DNA from: Arboricoccus pini
Lineage (GTDB): Bacteria; Pseudomonadota; Alphaproteobacteria; Geminicoccales; Geminicoccaceae
NCBI RefSeq assembly: GCF_900187945.1
Contig: NZ_FYEH01000004.1
Coordinates: 248,001-312,000, forward strand
DNA: 64,000 bases
Direction of reading: 5' to 3'
A program made the position numbers and the translations under genes. The number at the start of each line of letters is the position of its first letter. Position 1 is the stretch's first letter. A model generated the notes under the pieces. It was not told where the DNA came from, did not search any database, and saw only the letters and a list, made by a program, of their open reading frames with translations. This document shows, in pieces, positions 46,669-54,090 of this stretch.

Positions 46669-47358
46669 CAGCTTGCCTTTCTTGACCAACTAGACCGTCC
46701 AGTGGGCGCTTCGATCGACCCACTCAAAATTTCATCCGCTCTCTATCGAGTGGACGGACCACCATCAATAAACATCGCGCGAACCGCTAGGTGCCAAGTT
46801 AACCGGATCGCGACGATCCATACGCTGATATCGCGTCTGCCCTGATATTTTCAGCCCCGCTTCAAGGCGAGGAAATTCACCAAGTCAATCCGCGTCGTCG
46901 GCAGACATGGAGACAGTGCAGCAACACCCATTCGTAATGGCCGACACGAGCGACGAAGCCCCTTCGAATGTCCAGCGAAAGACCCTCAACTGGCGGCCGA
47001 ATCTCACGCCCATGCCCAAGATCTATAGTCGATGGCAGAAATATTTACGACACAAGGAGTGGGCAGACATGCGAGGCCGTGAATAACGAACGTCCGCTTC
47101 ATTGTCAGGCAGGCGCTCGATCGACTGAACGGAACGTCCGACAAACTCTCGACGTAGGCGTCCCGACTATCGGGTGCGAGCTTGCCGGCTCCAAACATGC
47201 GCGTCGGAGGAACTAAGCCGCACGCGAACAAATCAACGCCGATGTTGCGAAAATCGCCGGCCGACCCTCTCGGGCAGACCGGCGATCCCGACCATGAGTT
47301 CGATCCACGAAATTAAGCGTCGATCAACAAATCGCCGCCTATTTCGCCACGATCAAAC
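46669..47358. other. 690-base interval between the first L,D-transpeptidase and the Lpp-like gene
   Basis: No conserved gene is recognisable. At 47253-47286, ATCGCCGGCC and GACCGGCGAT form a 10-pair stem (one wobble). Read on the minus strand it lies about 73 bases after the Lpp-like stop and is followed only by TTTCGC, so it may be a weak terminator. On plus, AAGGAG precedes the five-codon frame ATG-CGA-GGC-CGT-GAA at 47070-47087, with no evident target. The rest is unremarkable. Confidence 0.4.
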
Positions 47359-47592
47359 TTACTTGCGCAGACCAGAATTGAAGACGCGATCGACCTTCTG
47401 GTTAGCCAGTGCAGCGTCCTGGGCGGCACGCTGGGCGGTCGCCAGGGCTTCGGTGGCCTTCTGGTCGGCGGCCTGTGCCGTTGCGCGAACGCCAGCGATC
47501 TCGGACCGCACCGAGTCCTGGTCGCTGCTGCCCGAGCATGCCGCGAGCGCGAACAGCGGGGCGGCAACAGCGAAAGCGACTACCTTCTTCAT
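47359..47592 (-). CDS. Braun/OprI-like alanine-zipper lipoprotein
   Basis: A 77-residue lipoprotein precursor. Residues 1-18 are a signal peptide ending in the lipobox LAAC. The mature form of 59 residues starts CSGSSDQDSV, is an Ala-rich heptad coiled coil (SEIAGVRATAQAADQKATEA), and ends QDAALANQKVD...GLRK. E. coli Lpp is 58 residues, has DAARANQRLD near its end and finishes in Tyr-Arg-Lys. Pseudomonas OprI also ends in Arg-Lys. The C-terminal lysine is the residue that L,D-transpeptidases link to peptidoglycan. The ATG at 47592 has GGAG six bases upstream. The gene lies between two YkuD transpeptidase genes, which supports an outer-membrane tether role. Confidence 0.85.
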   Translation of the reverse strand: MKKVVAFAVAAPLFALAACSGSSDQDSVRSEIAGVRATAQAADQKATEALATAQRAAQDAALANQKVDRVFNSGLRK

Positions 47593-47768
47593 GGAAATCT
47601 CCAAACTAACCTAGGTCTAAAATGATCGGCCAAGGCTCGCCTCCCACAACCGCGCCCCCCCTATCAGTGGCCAATGGGCCGAAAGGGGACCGCCGCAGTG
47701 GAAGATGCTCCCTGGCGTCGAAGACAATTATAGGTCGCGCCTCGCCCAGGTGAAGACTGAGAGGCGCG

Positions 47769-48392
47769 TTATGCGCGTATCTCGATCGGTGTGCCCAAAC
47801 GGACACTGTCCCAAATCACGTCGATCTCCAAGTCTGTGACCGCGATGCAGCCTGTTGTCCAGTTGAACATCCAATGTACGCTGCGGTTTTCCGGCGCGAT
47901 GTTCGGATCCAAGCCATGAAGCATGATGTTGCTGCCCGGCCGCTGGCCCAAGGAAGCGGCCCGCACCCAGTCATTAGCATTGGGATAGGAAATATGGATA
48001 GATTTATAGAATTCACTGTGTGAATTGAACCGGTCGAGAAAATAGAGCCCCTCCGGCGTCTTTCCATCGCCGGCGACCCGCTTTGGTCCGGTATCGTTGC
48101 GACCCAGCGCAACACGGAACTCGTTCATTACCTTGTCGCCGCTTCGGAGCGCCAAGGTTCGCGCGTGCTTGGTCACCAGGATATTATCTACGCTCAGCAG
48201 CCGGACGACCGCTGGTTGAGCCAGTGAACGCTTTGCCGCGAGGGATGTTGCACTGAGAGCGACCGCTCCGGCACCCAGACGCAGGACGTCACCGACGATC
48301 TTTCGCCTCGGTCGACACGTGTCCGCCGGGAATTCTACATCTGAAACCGACGATTCGCGCTGCCCAATGCCGTCGTCCACGACACGCCTCAT
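47769..48392 (-). CDS. L,D-transpeptidase (YafK-type YkuD family)
   Basis: A 207-residue protein with the YafK-like variant of the YkuD catalytic domain. An N-terminal signal-like segment RPRRKIVGDVLRLGAGAVALS suggests export. The domain contains GDGKTPEGLYFLDRFN, SIHISYPNAND, IMLHGLDPN and the catalytic NWTTGCIAVTD (Thr-x-Gly-Cys). This subgroup includes enzymes that join or release proteins on peptidoglycan. It is distinct from the larger transpeptidase 1.1 kb away and lies 177 bases upstream of the Lpp-like gene on the same strand. The start is uncertain within the first 30 residues. Confidence 0.88.
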   Translation of the reverse strand: MRRVVDDGIGQRESSVSDVEFPADTCRPRRKIVGDVLRLGAGAVALSATSLAAKRSLAQPAVVRLLSVDNILVTKHARTLALRSGDKVMNEFRVALGRNDTGPKRVAGDGKTPEGLYFLDRFNSHSEFYKSIHISYPNANDWVRAASLGQRPGSNIMLHGLDPNIAPENRSVHWMFNWTTGCIAVTDLEIDVIWDSVRLGTPIEIRA

Positions 48393-48602
48393 GGGTGGTC
48401 CGCCTTTTTGGGGTTAAACTTCTCCAACACCGCCCTTTTTTAGCACCACGCGTTACCCAGAGCGAGAAGCCGTTTTATCCCGCCTGATATTTCCCTGGGC
48501 CGTGTGTCGCACTGATCGCAGCAACGAGGCCGGAAGCGATACGCATTGTGGACGACGGCCAAATGGCCATCTAAGCGAAGCAAAGCACCAAGGGACCCAG
48601 CA

Positions 48603-48872
48603 ATGGAAAATGAACCAGAGGCTACCAGCATTGAACTCGAAGCCGCTGCATTCCGGCGCCTCGTGAAGCATCTTCGCGAGCGCTCGGATGTGGAGAATAT
48701 AGCGCTGATGGAGTTGGCCGGCTTCTGCAGGAATTGCCTCGCGCGGTGGTATCAAGAAGCCGCCGTTGAACGCGGGCTAGAGCTTTCGAATGCTGCGGCT
48801 CGAGAGTTTGTCTACGGCATGCCGTACGAAGCGTGGAAGAACCAGTTTCAAAAGCCAGAGCCGAAACGCTAG
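48603..48872 (+). CDS. DUF1244 family protein
   Basis: An 89-residue protein with the DUF1244 signature: AAAFRRLVKHLRERSDVENIALMELAGFCRNCLARWYQEAA (core around residues 14-52) and EFVYGMPYEAWKNQFQ. Two cysteines in FCRNCL may bind metal. The family is compact, helical and of unknown function. The ATG at 48603 begins the conserved part; the upstream frame is not conserved. It lies divergent from the second L,D-transpeptidase and 138 bases before bacterioferritin. Confidence 0.88.
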   Translation: MENEPEATSIELEAAAFRRLVKHLRERSDVENIALMELAGFCRNCLARWYQEAAVERGLELSNAAAREFVYGMPYEAWKNQFQKPEPKR

Positions 48873-48959
48873 GGCGGACGCACGAAAGCAGGAGTCCTTT
48901 GATAAGGCGCGGACATGACTGCACGACCAAAGTCACGGGCATTCGCTCCTTGACATTTC

Positions 48960-48974
48960 TTAGAATTATTCTAA
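48960..48974. promoter_or_regulatory. Irr/ICE-type palindrome in the bfr promoter
   Basis: TTAGAATTATTCTAA is a 15-bp perfect palindrome around a central T, matching the iron control element bound by the heme-responsive regulator Irr in alphaproteobacteria. It begins four bases after a perfect -35 hexamer TTGACA (48950-48955) and overlaps the likely -10 (TAATCA at 48972, spacing 16). A bound regulator would block RNA polymerase, as expected for repression of iron storage at low iron. The start codon of bfr is 36 bases downstream. Confidence 0.8.
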
Positions 48975-49010
48975 TCAAAAGCCAACATCATTGACCTGAG
49001 GGAGCCTTCG

Positions 49011-49502
49011 ATGAAGGGCATCATAGGAAACCGGCTTATCATTTCAGCCCTCAACGAATCGCTGAAAGGCGAACTCACAGCGATCAACCAGTATTTTCTT
49101 CATGCTCGTATGCTGGATAATTGGGGCTTCCGCCGCTTCGGCAAGGCTGAGTACAAAGAGTCGATCGAGGAGATGCACCACGCCGATCGACTGATCCAAC
49201 GTATCCTCCTGCTCGAAGGCCTTCCGAACCTTCAAGATCTGGGCAAACTCTACATCGGCGAGAATATTCGCGAGGTAATCGAGTGCGATTATCGCCTTGA
49301 GATCGAAGGCATCGAGATCTACCGAAGGAACATCGAATTATGTGAGAGGGAAAAGGATTTCGTGACTCGAGATCTTTTTGTCGAAATTCTCGAAGATGAA
49401 GAAGAACATCAAGATCATTACAAGACAGAACTTGATCTTATCGACAAAATTGGGATCCAGAACTACGGTCAGTTGCAGATCGGCGAGGGTGAAGATCACT
49501 AG
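49011..49502 (+). CDS. bfr: Bacterioferritin
   Basis: A 163-residue iron-storage protein that forms a 24-mer with heme at two-fold interfaces. Ferroxidase ligands are present: Glu21 (LKGELTAINQY), Glu54 and His57 in SIEEMHHADR, and later ECDYRLEIEGIEIYR and EEEHQDHY. The heme-ligand methionine is Met55, aligned with E. coli Met52. The protein is slightly longer than the E. coli one (158) through an acidic tail. GAGGGAG precedes the ATG. An Irr-type palindrome lies in its promoter and an intrinsic terminator follows, so it is a single-gene, iron-regulated unit. Confidence 0.97.
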   Translation: MKGIIGNRLIISALNESLKGELTAINQYFLHARMLDNWGFRRFGKAEYKESIEEMHHADRLIQRILLLEGLPNLQDLGKLYIGENIREVIECDYRLEIEGIEIYRRNIELCEREKDFVTRDLFVEILEDEEEHQDHYKTELDLIDKIGIQNYGQLQIGEGEDH

Positions 49503-49596
49503 CGATCAGCGATACGGCACGAAGAGCCTGCCCCGCCACTCGCAACACAGATGAATTCGGCGGAACTGTCTTGGCTCCGGCATCCACAAGATGCCG

Positions 49597-49620
49597 CGCA
49601 GCTTATCTCGCTGCGTTTTT
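49597..49620 (+). terminator. Intrinsic terminator of bfr
   Basis: CGCAGC and GCTGCG form a 6-bp stem around a seven-base loop and are followed by TTTTT (49616-49620), 95 bases after the bfr stop on the same strand. This is a standard rho-independent terminator and closes the bfr transcript. Confidence 0.75.
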
Positions 49621-49700
49621 AGGATTCGAGCCCCCTCCCTATCCCGGCATGGCCCGCATTGCTCGAGGAGCTAATGCGGAATAGGAATTTGACGACGTTC

Positions 49701-49738
49701 ATAAAAAGAAGCCCGGCGAACCTTCAGTCCGCCGGGCT
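49701..49738 (-). terminator. Strong terminator hairpin reading minus, without an adjacent minus-strand gene
   Basis: AGCCCGGCG (49710-49718) and CGCCGGGCT (49730-49738) form a perfect 9-bp stem with an 11-base loop. On the minus strand it is followed by TTCTTTTTAT. The nearest gene to its right is the plus-strand monooxygenase at 49961, so no minus-strand coding gene uses it. The interval 49739-49960 could hold a short minus-strand RNA; nothing else was recognised in the 458 bases between bfr and that gene. Confidence 0.65.
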
Positions 49739-49960
49739 AATGGCCGCGTCCTTCATTGGCAGAAGACCCACGGCGCTCGGGCCAAACCACAAGTCCTGCC
49801 AGTCACGCAGATCCGTTTCCGACTGGACTAATGTTTTTAAAGCAATTCACGTGCCAGATTTTCAAAAATGGTACGCTGGCAAAACCAGTCATTTGCGGTA
49901 GCTTCCTGCTTACGGACGCGTCACCTGCGCAGGCGCTGAGCAAATTAGGACCGATGGCAT

Positions 49961-51214
49961 ATGAGCGCACCAATCAGCGCCCCTGAAACAGCCGACGACG
50001 TTGCGGAAACGGATGTCCTGATCGTTGGTGCGGGCCTGACCGGACTGACGCTCGCCTGCGCCCTCGGGAACAGCAAGATCAGAGCAATACTGGTCGAGCG
50101 TCGCGCGTTTTCCGAAATCCTCGAGCCGAAGGCGGACGGCCGGGTGACAGCGGTCGCGCGCAGCACGCAGACCATGCTCGATCGGCTCAACGTCTGGCGT
50201 TCTATGGCGCCCGACGCGCAGCGGATCGACGACATCGTCGTTGGCGAAACGTCATGGCCCTCGAATGTACACTATGATCATCGCGATGTGGGCGGCGAAC
50301 CACTGGGATGGATCGTGCCCAACGCAATGATGCGGGCAGCCCTGGTCGCACGCCTCCGCGCATGTCCGTCCATTCAGGTACGCGAGAGCGCTGCGGTAAC
50401 TGAGCTCGGCGTCGACGGTGGCAAAGCCTATGTACACTTGTCCAACGGGAAAACCATCCGATCGTCAGTTATCGCAGTATGCGAAGGCAAGTCCTCTGCT
50501 ACACGCGAACTCGCTGGTATTGGCGTAACGCACTGGGATTATAAGCAAGACGGTATCGTCTGTACGTTCGTCCACGAGAGGCCTCATCTGAACAGAGCGT
50601 TCGAGAGGTTTTATTCTGATGGTCCGATTGCGACGCTCCCCATGACCGATGACGATGACGGGCGGCACCGCACTTCGATTGTCTGGGCCCTCGACCGCGG
50701 ACGCGCGAAAGCCATAGCCGCCCTTGATGACGACCAGTTCGAGGTCGAGGTGATGGATCGTGTCGGCTTGCATTTGGGACGGATGCATCTTGCGAGCCGT
50801 CGTTGGCATTATCCTCTCTCGCTGGTCTGGTCCAAAGCCTACGCGGCACCTCGTCTGATGCTGGTGGGGGACTGCGCGCGCGGAATTCATCCGCTGGCCG
50901 GGCAAGGGTGGAATGTCGGCGCACGGGACGTCGCGGCAGCAGCCGAGGTCATTTTAGACAGGATGTCCCTCGGACTGGATCCTGGGGACGAGATGGCCAT
51001 CGAGCGCTATGAAAGATGGCGACGCTTCGACAGCCTCGCTCTCGTGGGCATCACCGACGGACTTAACCGACTCTTCAACAATGATATTTTGCCTGTGAAG
51101 CTTGCCCGCAATCTCGGCCTCGCAGCCGTCCAGAGGACGAAGCCTCTCAAGCAGCTCTTCGTCCGGCACGCCATGGGCCTGGCTGGCGACCTTCCAGACT
51201 TGATGCGATCATAG
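49961..51214 (+). CDS. UbiH/UbiF/VisC family FAD-dependent monooxygenase
   Basis: A 417-residue flavoprotein hydroxylase of the ubiquinone-biosynthesis type. The FAD-binding Rossmann motif is DVLIVGAGLTGLTLACAL (residues 18-35), with LVERRAF and DGRVTAVARSTQTML. The second FAD motif reads LVGDCARGIHPLAGQGWNVGARDVAAA, while the family usually has GDAAH and GQGLNLG; Cys-Ala-Arg and Trp are unusual. C-terminal residues fit the UbiH group. The ATG at 49961 has AGGA about ten bases upstream. It is alone on its strand, far from ubiG. A role in ubiquinone ring hydroxylation is inferred; the position hydroxylated is not clear. Confidence 0.88.
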   Translation: MSAPISAPETADDVAETDVLIVGAGLTGLTLACALGNSKIRAILVERRAFSEILEPKADGRVTAVARSTQTMLDRLNVWRSMAPDAQRIDDIVVGETSWPSNVHYDHRDVGGEPLGWIVPNAMMRAALVARLRACPSIQVRESAAVTELGVDGGKAYVHLSNGKTIRSSVIAVCEGKSSATRELAGIGVTHWDYKQDGIVCTFVHERPHLNRAFERFYSDGPIATLPMTDDDDGRHRTSIVWALDRGRAKAIAALDDDQFEVEVMDRVGLHLGRMHLASRRWHYPLSLVWSKAYAAPRLMLVGDCARGIHPLAGQGWNVGARDVAAAAEVILDRMSLGLDPGDEMAIERYERWRRFDSLALVGITDGLNRLFNNDILPVKLARNLGLAAVQRTKPLKQLFVRHAMGLAGDLPDLMRS

Positions 51215-51490
51215 CCACCAGGACGCCGCCACCAGCTCCCGCCGTATCGCCGAGTTTACGCTTCTGGCAAGTTCGATGCCCCGCGAGCATAGCTAGTCGC
51301 GTCAAAGCCGCTGTGAAGGGACCGCGAGCTCGCTTTCAGCTATAGGCTTGCTGAAGATAGCACATCATCCGCCAAATGCACCTTCGGGGGTCCAGGTTCG
51401 CCACCTGTCGATCGTCGGTCACCGAGCCCGACTTGCCGAGGCGGGCATTGGTCGGCAAATGGAGAGGAGAACAACAAGCGTTGACCCATC

Positions 51491-51988
51491 ATGCCCTGCC
51501 CTGACGTCCGTCACCGACCCCTCTGGCCAGCCGTCCTGATTGGCCTGGCTTGCCTGGGAGGCTGCACCTCGCCGACGACCGACGAGGGCCTGATAGACCC
51601 GACTACGGTTGAACGGAGCAGCACCCCGAACGACTATCTGGCTTGCCTCGCGAGCGCCTGTCAGGCGGAGGTCGACGTTCCCACACAAATCTTCGTGGCT
51701 CCAGCGACCAAGCTTTTTCAGGCCTGGCGAGACGTGATAGCGGCGCAGCCGCGCACGGTCATCCGGAACGTGGATGAAAAACGCCTGCTCCTCAGTGCCG
51801 AAGAGAGCTCGCCGGTGTTCGGCCTAGTGGACGAGTTGGCACTCAAAGTCATACCGGTCAGCGAAACGACATCCACGTTTGCGCTTTACAGCCGCAGCCG
51901 CAGCGGTTTCTTTGACTTCGGCGCGAACAAGTCGCGCGTTGCCGATCTCATCGTCGACGTGCGTCGGCACCTTGGCGGGTCCGGCTGA
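51491..51988 (+). CDS. DUF1499 family lipoprotein
   Basis: A 165-residue protein with a signal peptide ending in lipobox CLGGC (Cys25), so it is probably a lipoprotein. The body matches DUF1499: NDYLACLASACQAEVDVPTQIF, KLFQAWRDVIAAQPRTVIRN, SSPVFGLVDELALKVIP, and the ALYSRSRSGFFDFGANKSRVADLI block. No function is established. The ATG at 51491 has no strong ribosome-binding site; GGAGAGGAG lies 22 bases upstream. The 276 bases before it hold nothing recognisable. Confidence 0.82.
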   Translation: MPCPDVRHRPLWPAVLIGLACLGGCTSPTTDEGLIDPTTVERSSTPNDYLACLASACQAEVDVPTQIFVAPATKLFQAWRDVIAAQPRTVIRNVDEKRLLLSAEESSPVFGLVDELALKVIPVSETTSTFALYSRSRSGFFDFGANKSRVADLIVDVRRHLGGSG

Positions 51989-52100
51989 GCGGACGAGAAT
52001 CAGCGGCGCGAGGCCGCGAGCGAAGCGGGTGCGGAGCAATTTATCACCGGCATCCGCCTTCGCCGTTCCGATCAATGAGACTGCGGGCTGGACCACGCTC

Positions 52101-52325
52101 TCAGTCCCGCCAGAATGGCTTCACGCTTTCCGTCTCAGCGTCAGCCCGACTAATTCCCATGTCACGCAGCATGTAGTCGGACATCGCCCTCAAGGCGAGC
52201 CGCTGCCGGCGTCGTTCTGCCCAGGCATCGAAAAGAGCTATCGCGCTGGCGAGCGCCACCCCAAAATGTCGGGTATCAATCCGGACTGATCTAGCTCGAC
52301 GACTCCCACCGGAAGAAGCACGCAT
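52101..52325 (-). CDS. DUF1127 family protein (YjiS-like)
   Basis: A 74-residue protein whose C-terminal part is the DUF1127 motif: LALRAMSDYMLRDMGISRADAETE, a short arginine-rich helical domain that in other alphaproteobacteria affects RNA turnover and phosphate or nitrogen metabolism. A strong AAGGGG lies eight bases before the ATG at 52325; a TTG 13 codons earlier is weaker. It is transcribed divergently from a MocR-type regulator 72 bases away, a pairing also seen in E. coli (yjiS-yjiR), which suggests direct control. Confidence 0.88.
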   Translation of the reverse strand: MRASSGGSRRARSVRIDTRHFGVALASAIALFDAWAERRRQRLALRAMSDYMLRDMGISRADAETESVKPFWRD

Positions 52326-52360
52326 GTGTTTTGCCCCTTGTTGATTTATAATGAATGGGT

Positions 52361-52396
52361 ACAATCGCTCTGCGTGGCCGTAAATAGATAGATTGT
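52361..52396. promoter_or_regulatory. Candidate operator between DUF1127 and the MocR gene
   Basis: ACAATC (52361-52366) and GATTGT (52391-52396) are a perfect inverted pair with 24 bases between them, lying between the divergent starts. A second weaker symmetry (GATTGTCA...TGTCAATT) covers the MocR start codon. Spaced half-sites are common for MocR regulators, so this may be its binding site; the assignment is inference only. Confidence 0.35.
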
Positions 52397-52397
52397 C

Positions 52398-53807
52398 ATG
52401 GTGTCAATTAATCGCAAAGCCCTTGTCGACATCGGCGGCCCGTCCTATCAGGCAATCGCGACGGCGTTAGGCGATGCGATCGCCAAGGGGGACCTGGGCC
52501 CGGACGCGAAGCTTCCGCCACAGCGCGAACTTGCATGGCAACTCGAAGTTACCGTAGGCACGATCAGTCGCGCCTACGACCTCCTGGCCCGAAGAGGACT
52601 TGTGCGAGGCGAGATCGGCAGGGGAACGTTCGTCAATGCTCGCCCGGCGGAATTCGCTCCGGCGCTTGCCCAGGCAGCCCAGACTGACGAAGTTCGTGAC
52701 CTCACATCGAATACAATCGCTTACACCGGCGTTCAAAGCCGGCTGCCGGCGCTTCTGGCAGCGATCGCCCAGGACCCGGGGACATCAGGGCTGTTTTCAA
52801 GATATCCGCCGATTGTCGGCACCCTCCGCCATCGCGAACTGTCAAGCAAATGGCTGATGACGATGGGCTTGCGAACGGCGCCATCGCAACTAAGCATCAT
52901 GAACGGTACGCAATCCGCCCTGGCTGCCGCCTTGTTCGCGACGACCCGCTCGGGCGCGCCCTTGATGATGGAATCACTTTCCTACACCGGCGCGATCAAT
53001 GTTGCTCGAGGGTTGGGCCTGAGGCTGGAACCGTTGTCCATGGACAATCAGGGCGTGATGAGCGAATCCCTCCGAAATGTATCCCTACAATCAGGAGCGA
53101 AAATTGCGGTCATCCAACCCAACCTGCATAATCCGACGACAATTTGCATGTCGGAAGAACGACGACGCGAGATCTGCGAGGTTGCCAAGGACCTAGATCT
53201 CCTTTTGATCGAGGATGACGTTTACGGCCCGCTGGTCGAGCAGGCGCCTCCTCAGCTTGCCTCGATGGCGCCGGAGCACACGATCTACATTACGGGCGCG
53301 TCGAAATGCCTGTCCCCAGGCTTGCGCTTCGCAGTCGTTTACACGCCTGAGGCGCTGGTCGGCAAAATGGCGTCGGCTCAGGCTGAGTTGTCACTCGCCA
53401 GCCCTCCGCTCATCGCCGAATTGTTTTGTCGAGCCTTCGAAGACGGGCTGGTGTCGATCGCCTGCGCCGAACAACGCAGAGAGATGGCGGCCCGCCACGA
53501 AATAGCGTTCCGACGGCTGGCACATACGCTGCCGGATGCGTCGATGATGACTGCCGATCCATGTGGCCTGCATGTGTGGCTGCAATTGCCATCTTCCTGG
53601 ACGATGAGCGAGTTTGTCCTCTCGCTTGCGCGCCAGGGCATCCTGGTCGCGCCATCGGACCGCTTCCACGTTGGGCGGGGATTGCCCCCCAAGGCAGTCC
53701 GCATCTCGATTTCCGCGCTGCGAAGCAGAGAAGCGCTCGCAACGGCGCTCGACACCATTGCCTCTCATCTGATCGAAGGAAACCAGCCCGTTACCGCATC
53801 GGTCTAG
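52398..53807 (+). CDS. MocR-type transcriptional regulator (GntR HTH fused to aminotransferase domain)
   Basis: A 469-residue PLP-dependent regulator. The N-terminal GntR winged helix (about residues 10-75) has LPPQRELAWQLEVTVGTISRAYDLLARRGLVRGEIGRGTFV in parts. A class I aminotransferase-fold domain follows with HNPTT, LLIEDDVYGPL and the PLP-lysine segment ITGASKCLSPGLR. It probably binds PLP and senses an amine or amino acid. The ATG at 52398 begins the domain, and there is no ribosome-binding site, so the transcript may be leaderless. It is divergent from DUF1127. Confidence 0.93.
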   Translation: MVSINRKALVDIGGPSYQAIATALGDAIAKGDLGPDAKLPPQRELAWQLEVTVGTISRAYDLLARRGLVRGEIGRGTFVNARPAEFAPALAQAAQTDEVRDLTSNTIAYTGVQSRLPALLAAIAQDPGTSGLFSRYPPIVGTLRHRELSSKWLMTMGLRTAPSQLSIMNGTQSALAAALFATTRSGAPLMMESLSYTGAINVARGLGLRLEPLSMDNQGVMSESLRNVSLQSGAKIAVIQPNLHNPTTICMSEERRREICEVAKDLDLLLIEDDVYGPLVEQAPPQLASMAPEHTIYITGASKCLSPGLRFAVVYTPEALVGKMASAQAELSLASPPLIAELFCRAFEDGLVSIACAEQRREMAARHEIAFRRLAHTLPDASMMTADPCGLHVWLQLPSSWTMSEFVLSLARQGILVAPSDRFHVGRGLPPKAVRISISALRSREALATALDTIASHLIEGNQPVTASV

Positions 53808-54090
53808 GCACGGGTCCAGATAAATCCGCTCTTACTCTCAGATGGTGTTCGGTTGGCCTGGTAGCGCAGACACGGATTTAGCGGAACTTACCCTTCATTT
53901 CCCGCGTCGCACTGAGGCAACGGGGCAATTCGATTGCACGTTGGTTCGCTCAGGCGCGACATACCCGCAGAGCGCCCAGAGCGGATCGGTAGTTGGATTG
54001 GCACGGGGGACCGGACGGGGAATTAACGGCGTGTGCCAGGATGGCCGCTGGCGTCCGACACGGCCGCCGCGCGCTCCCTGGGTCCTCCGC

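Noticed and set aside
46968-47216. Plus-strand open frame of 82 codons in the 690-base gap
   Set aside because: It has no domain, signal or ribosome-binding site, and a minus-strand frame of similar length overlaps it; both look random.
53808-54090. Possible gene between the MocR regulator and the exported protein
   Set aside because: An open frame on plus continues across the start of the opposite gene, but it shows no conserved sequence.
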